DNA of 7,547 nucleotides from NCBI GenBank assembly GCA_945869935.1, contig CAMBSA010000075.1, positions 1 to 7,547 of the forward strand, in the 5' to 3' direction. The DNA comes from Bordetella parapertussis (GTDB lineage: Bacteria > Pseudomonadota > Gammaproteobacteria > Burkholderiales > SG8-39). Under the pieces are notes generated by a model. It saw only the letters and a program-made list of their open reading frames with translations, made no database searches and was not told where the DNA came from. This document shows positions 6,182-7,547 of this stretch, one piece after another; positions within the stretch are counted from its first letter, which is position 1; each line of letters starts with the position of its first letter. The position numbers and the translations under genes are program-made.

Positions 6182-7537
6182 CTAATTCTCTCCGGTGCGG
6201 GCCGGGGACTTTTGTTCCGGCCGCTGCATGAGGTATTCGCGCGCGAGCAGGGCGATCCGCGGAGACGCGGCGATCCGCTGCTGCTTGACGTAACGCTCGT
6301 GATTTTCCTCGACTTCGCCGAGTTTGTAGACATAATTCACCATGATTCCCGCGGAACGGCGCATTCCCTCCCCGGAGATGTCCCCCATCCAGTTCAGGCG
6401 TTCGAGGCGGGCTCCGTTTCCAAGATGGAACCGGGCAACCGCGTCAAGCGGTTCGCCGCCGCGGCGGGCGTTCATCAGATAGTGCGCGCACAGTCGGAGC
6501 AGTTGCGGGCGGACCGATCCTGCATGTTCATCGTGCAGAGGCCATTCCGGATCTGAAATCGCCGTCAGCACACTCCGGATTTCATCGACGTTCGTCTGCG
6601 AATCGAGCCAGCGCCTGAAGCCGGGAACCGGCGAGAGCGTGGCGAAGGTCTTCAGTTTCGGGAATTCCCTGCCGAGGTCCTCGGCCACCTGCTTGATCAG
6701 GAAGTTGCCGAACGAGATGCCGCGAAGGCCTTCCTGGCAGTTGGTGATCGAATAGAACATCGCGCTGTCCGCCTGTGCCGGGTCGAATACGGCAGTCGCC
6801 GGATCGAGAAGCGTCTGCACCTTCTCCGACAAACCGCGGGTGAGCGCGACCTCGATGAAGATCAAGGGTTCGTCGGGAAGCGCCGGATGAAAAAAGGCGA
6901 AGCATCGCCGGTCTGCCTGAAGCCGCCGGCGCAGGTCATCCCAGCCTTTGATTTCGTGCACCGCCTCGTACTGGATCAGCTTTTCCAGCACCAGGGCGGA
7001 GGTGCGCCAGTCGATTCGCTGCAGCAGCAGGAAGCCGCGGTTGAACCAGGAGGAAAACAGGTGGGTGAGATCCGCATCCACGCCCGCCCAGTGAGGATTG
7101 TCGTGCAGGCCCGCGAGCAGTGTGCGGCGAAGCGCAACGAGGCCGGCGGTTCCGCCCGGCGCCCTATTGATCCGGCGAAACAGTTCCTGCCTGACCGGTT
7201 CGACTGCCCTCTGGAGTTGTATGAGTCGCTCGGGAGAGGGCAGCGCACGGTACTCCTCGGCAGCGCGGTCAACATCGGCCGGGGCCGGCGAGTATTCGCC
7301 CGCGAGCAGGTCGAAAAATGCTGCGCACTCGATGCCTCGCAAGGCGTTCACTGCGTCGAGCGTGTCGCGGGCAAGCAGTGCGCCCGACGCTTCGCCGTGC
7401 TCCGACAGCAGCGCACGGCACAGGCTTGCCGCGCGCTTGAGGTGGCGCTGGCTTGCGCCGTCGAGTTCCCGCGCGGTTTCGTTGCGCGTGAACAGGCGTC
7501 GTAGCAGCGAGGTTTTCGGGGGCGTCTGATCGTTCAT
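6182..7537 (-). CDS. malonyl-CoA decarboxylase
   Basis: A 451-residue malonyl-CoA decarboxylase (MLYCD/MatA family), which converts malonyl-CoA to acetyl-CoA and CO2 in the cytoplasm. The family's N-terminal helical domain covers about 25-150 and the GNAT-fold catalytic domain about 155-410. Signature stretches are FFHPALPDEPLIFIEVALT (215-233), SITNCQEGLRGISFGNF (263-279), ATLSPVPGF (299-307) and ARFHLGNGARLERLNWMGD (368-386). S302 and H371 match the catalytic serine and histidine of the human enzyme. Length is typical for bacterial members, and no targeting peptide is expected or seen. The start ATG is 10 bp from the window edge and shows no clear ribosome-binding site in the bases available. 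In rhizobia the gene sits with malonyl-CoA synthetase and a malonate carrier (matABC). Here it leads into Cox accessory genes, and malonate genes, if any, would lie beyond the right edge. Confidence 0.92.
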   Translation of the reverse strand: MNDQTPPKTSLLRRLFTRNETARELDGASQRHLKRAASLCRALLSEHGEASGALLARDTLDAVNALRGIECAAFFDLLAGEYSPAPADVDRAAEEYRALPSPERLIQLQRAVEPVRQELFRRINRAPGGTAGLVALRRTLLAGLHDNPHWAGVDADLTHLFSSWFNRGFLLLQRIDWRTSALVLEKLIQYEAVHEIKGWDDLRRRLQADRRCFAFFHPALPDEPLIFIEVALTRGLSEKVQTLLDPATAVFDPAQADSAMFYSITNCQEGLRGISFGNFLIKQVAEDLGREFPKLKTFATLSPVPGFRRWLDSQTNVDEIRSVLTAISDPEWPLHDEHAGSVRPQLLRLCAHYLMNARRGGEPLDAVARFHLGNGARLERLNWMGDISGEGMRRSAGIMVNYVYKLGEVEENHERYVKQQRIAASPRIALLAREYLMQRPEQKSPARTGEN

Positions 7538-7547
7538 TTGTCTGTGG

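Noticed and set aside
5522..6556. Long open reading frame of 344 codons on the plus strand.
   Set aside because: It lies opposite the clearly recognisable CoxE-like and malonyl-CoA decarboxylase genes, spans their junction, and its translation shows no recognisable domain. High-GC genes often leave their complement open.

Overview
The window is a densely coding, GC-rich stretch (roughly 60-65% G+C by eye) of a proteobacterial chromosome. A betaproteobacterium (Burkholderiales or Rhodocyclales type) is my best guess, from the mix of LysR regulator, BenC-like reductase, class II aldolase/ketopantoate reductase pair, Cox accessory proteins and malonyl-CoA decarboxylase. That placement is inference. 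I see no mobile elements, CRISPR arrays, tRNA or rRNA genes.

Left part, plus strand (1-2309): the 3' end of a LysR-type regulator gene, then a complete BenC-like ferredoxin/FAD/NAD(P)H reductase without a visible oxygenase partner, then a small SET-domain lysine methyltransferase with extremely lysine-rich ends. The gap before the reductase holds an 8-bp inverted repeat that touches a weak candidate promoter. The gap after the SET gene holds a strong 12-bp bulged hairpin.

Middle part, plus strand (2399-4230): a zinc-dependent class II aldolase/adducin-family enzyme followed 53 bp later by a ketopantoate-reductase-family oxidoreductase, probably one transcription unit acting on small hydroxy or keto acids. 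The end of the reductase gene carries a perfect 10-bp inverted repeat and overlaps the end of the next, convergent gene by 19 bp.

Right part, minus strand (7537 down to 4212): malonyl-CoA decarboxylase, then a CoxE-like von Willebrand factor A protein starting 3 bp after its stop, then, after a 134-bp gap, a CoxG-like SRPBCC protein with a C-terminal membrane anchor. CoxE and CoxG are accessory and maturation proteins of molybdenum hydroxylases of the CO dehydrogenase family. No catalytic subunits and no CoxD-type AAA+ ATPase lie in the window, so their client enzyme is unknown.

No single spectacular new system is evident. The most interesting items are the eukaryote-like SET/post-SET methyltransferase with histone-H1-like tails, the CoxE/CoxG pair attached to malonyl-CoA decarboxylase, and several well-formed inverted repeats at gene boundaries.
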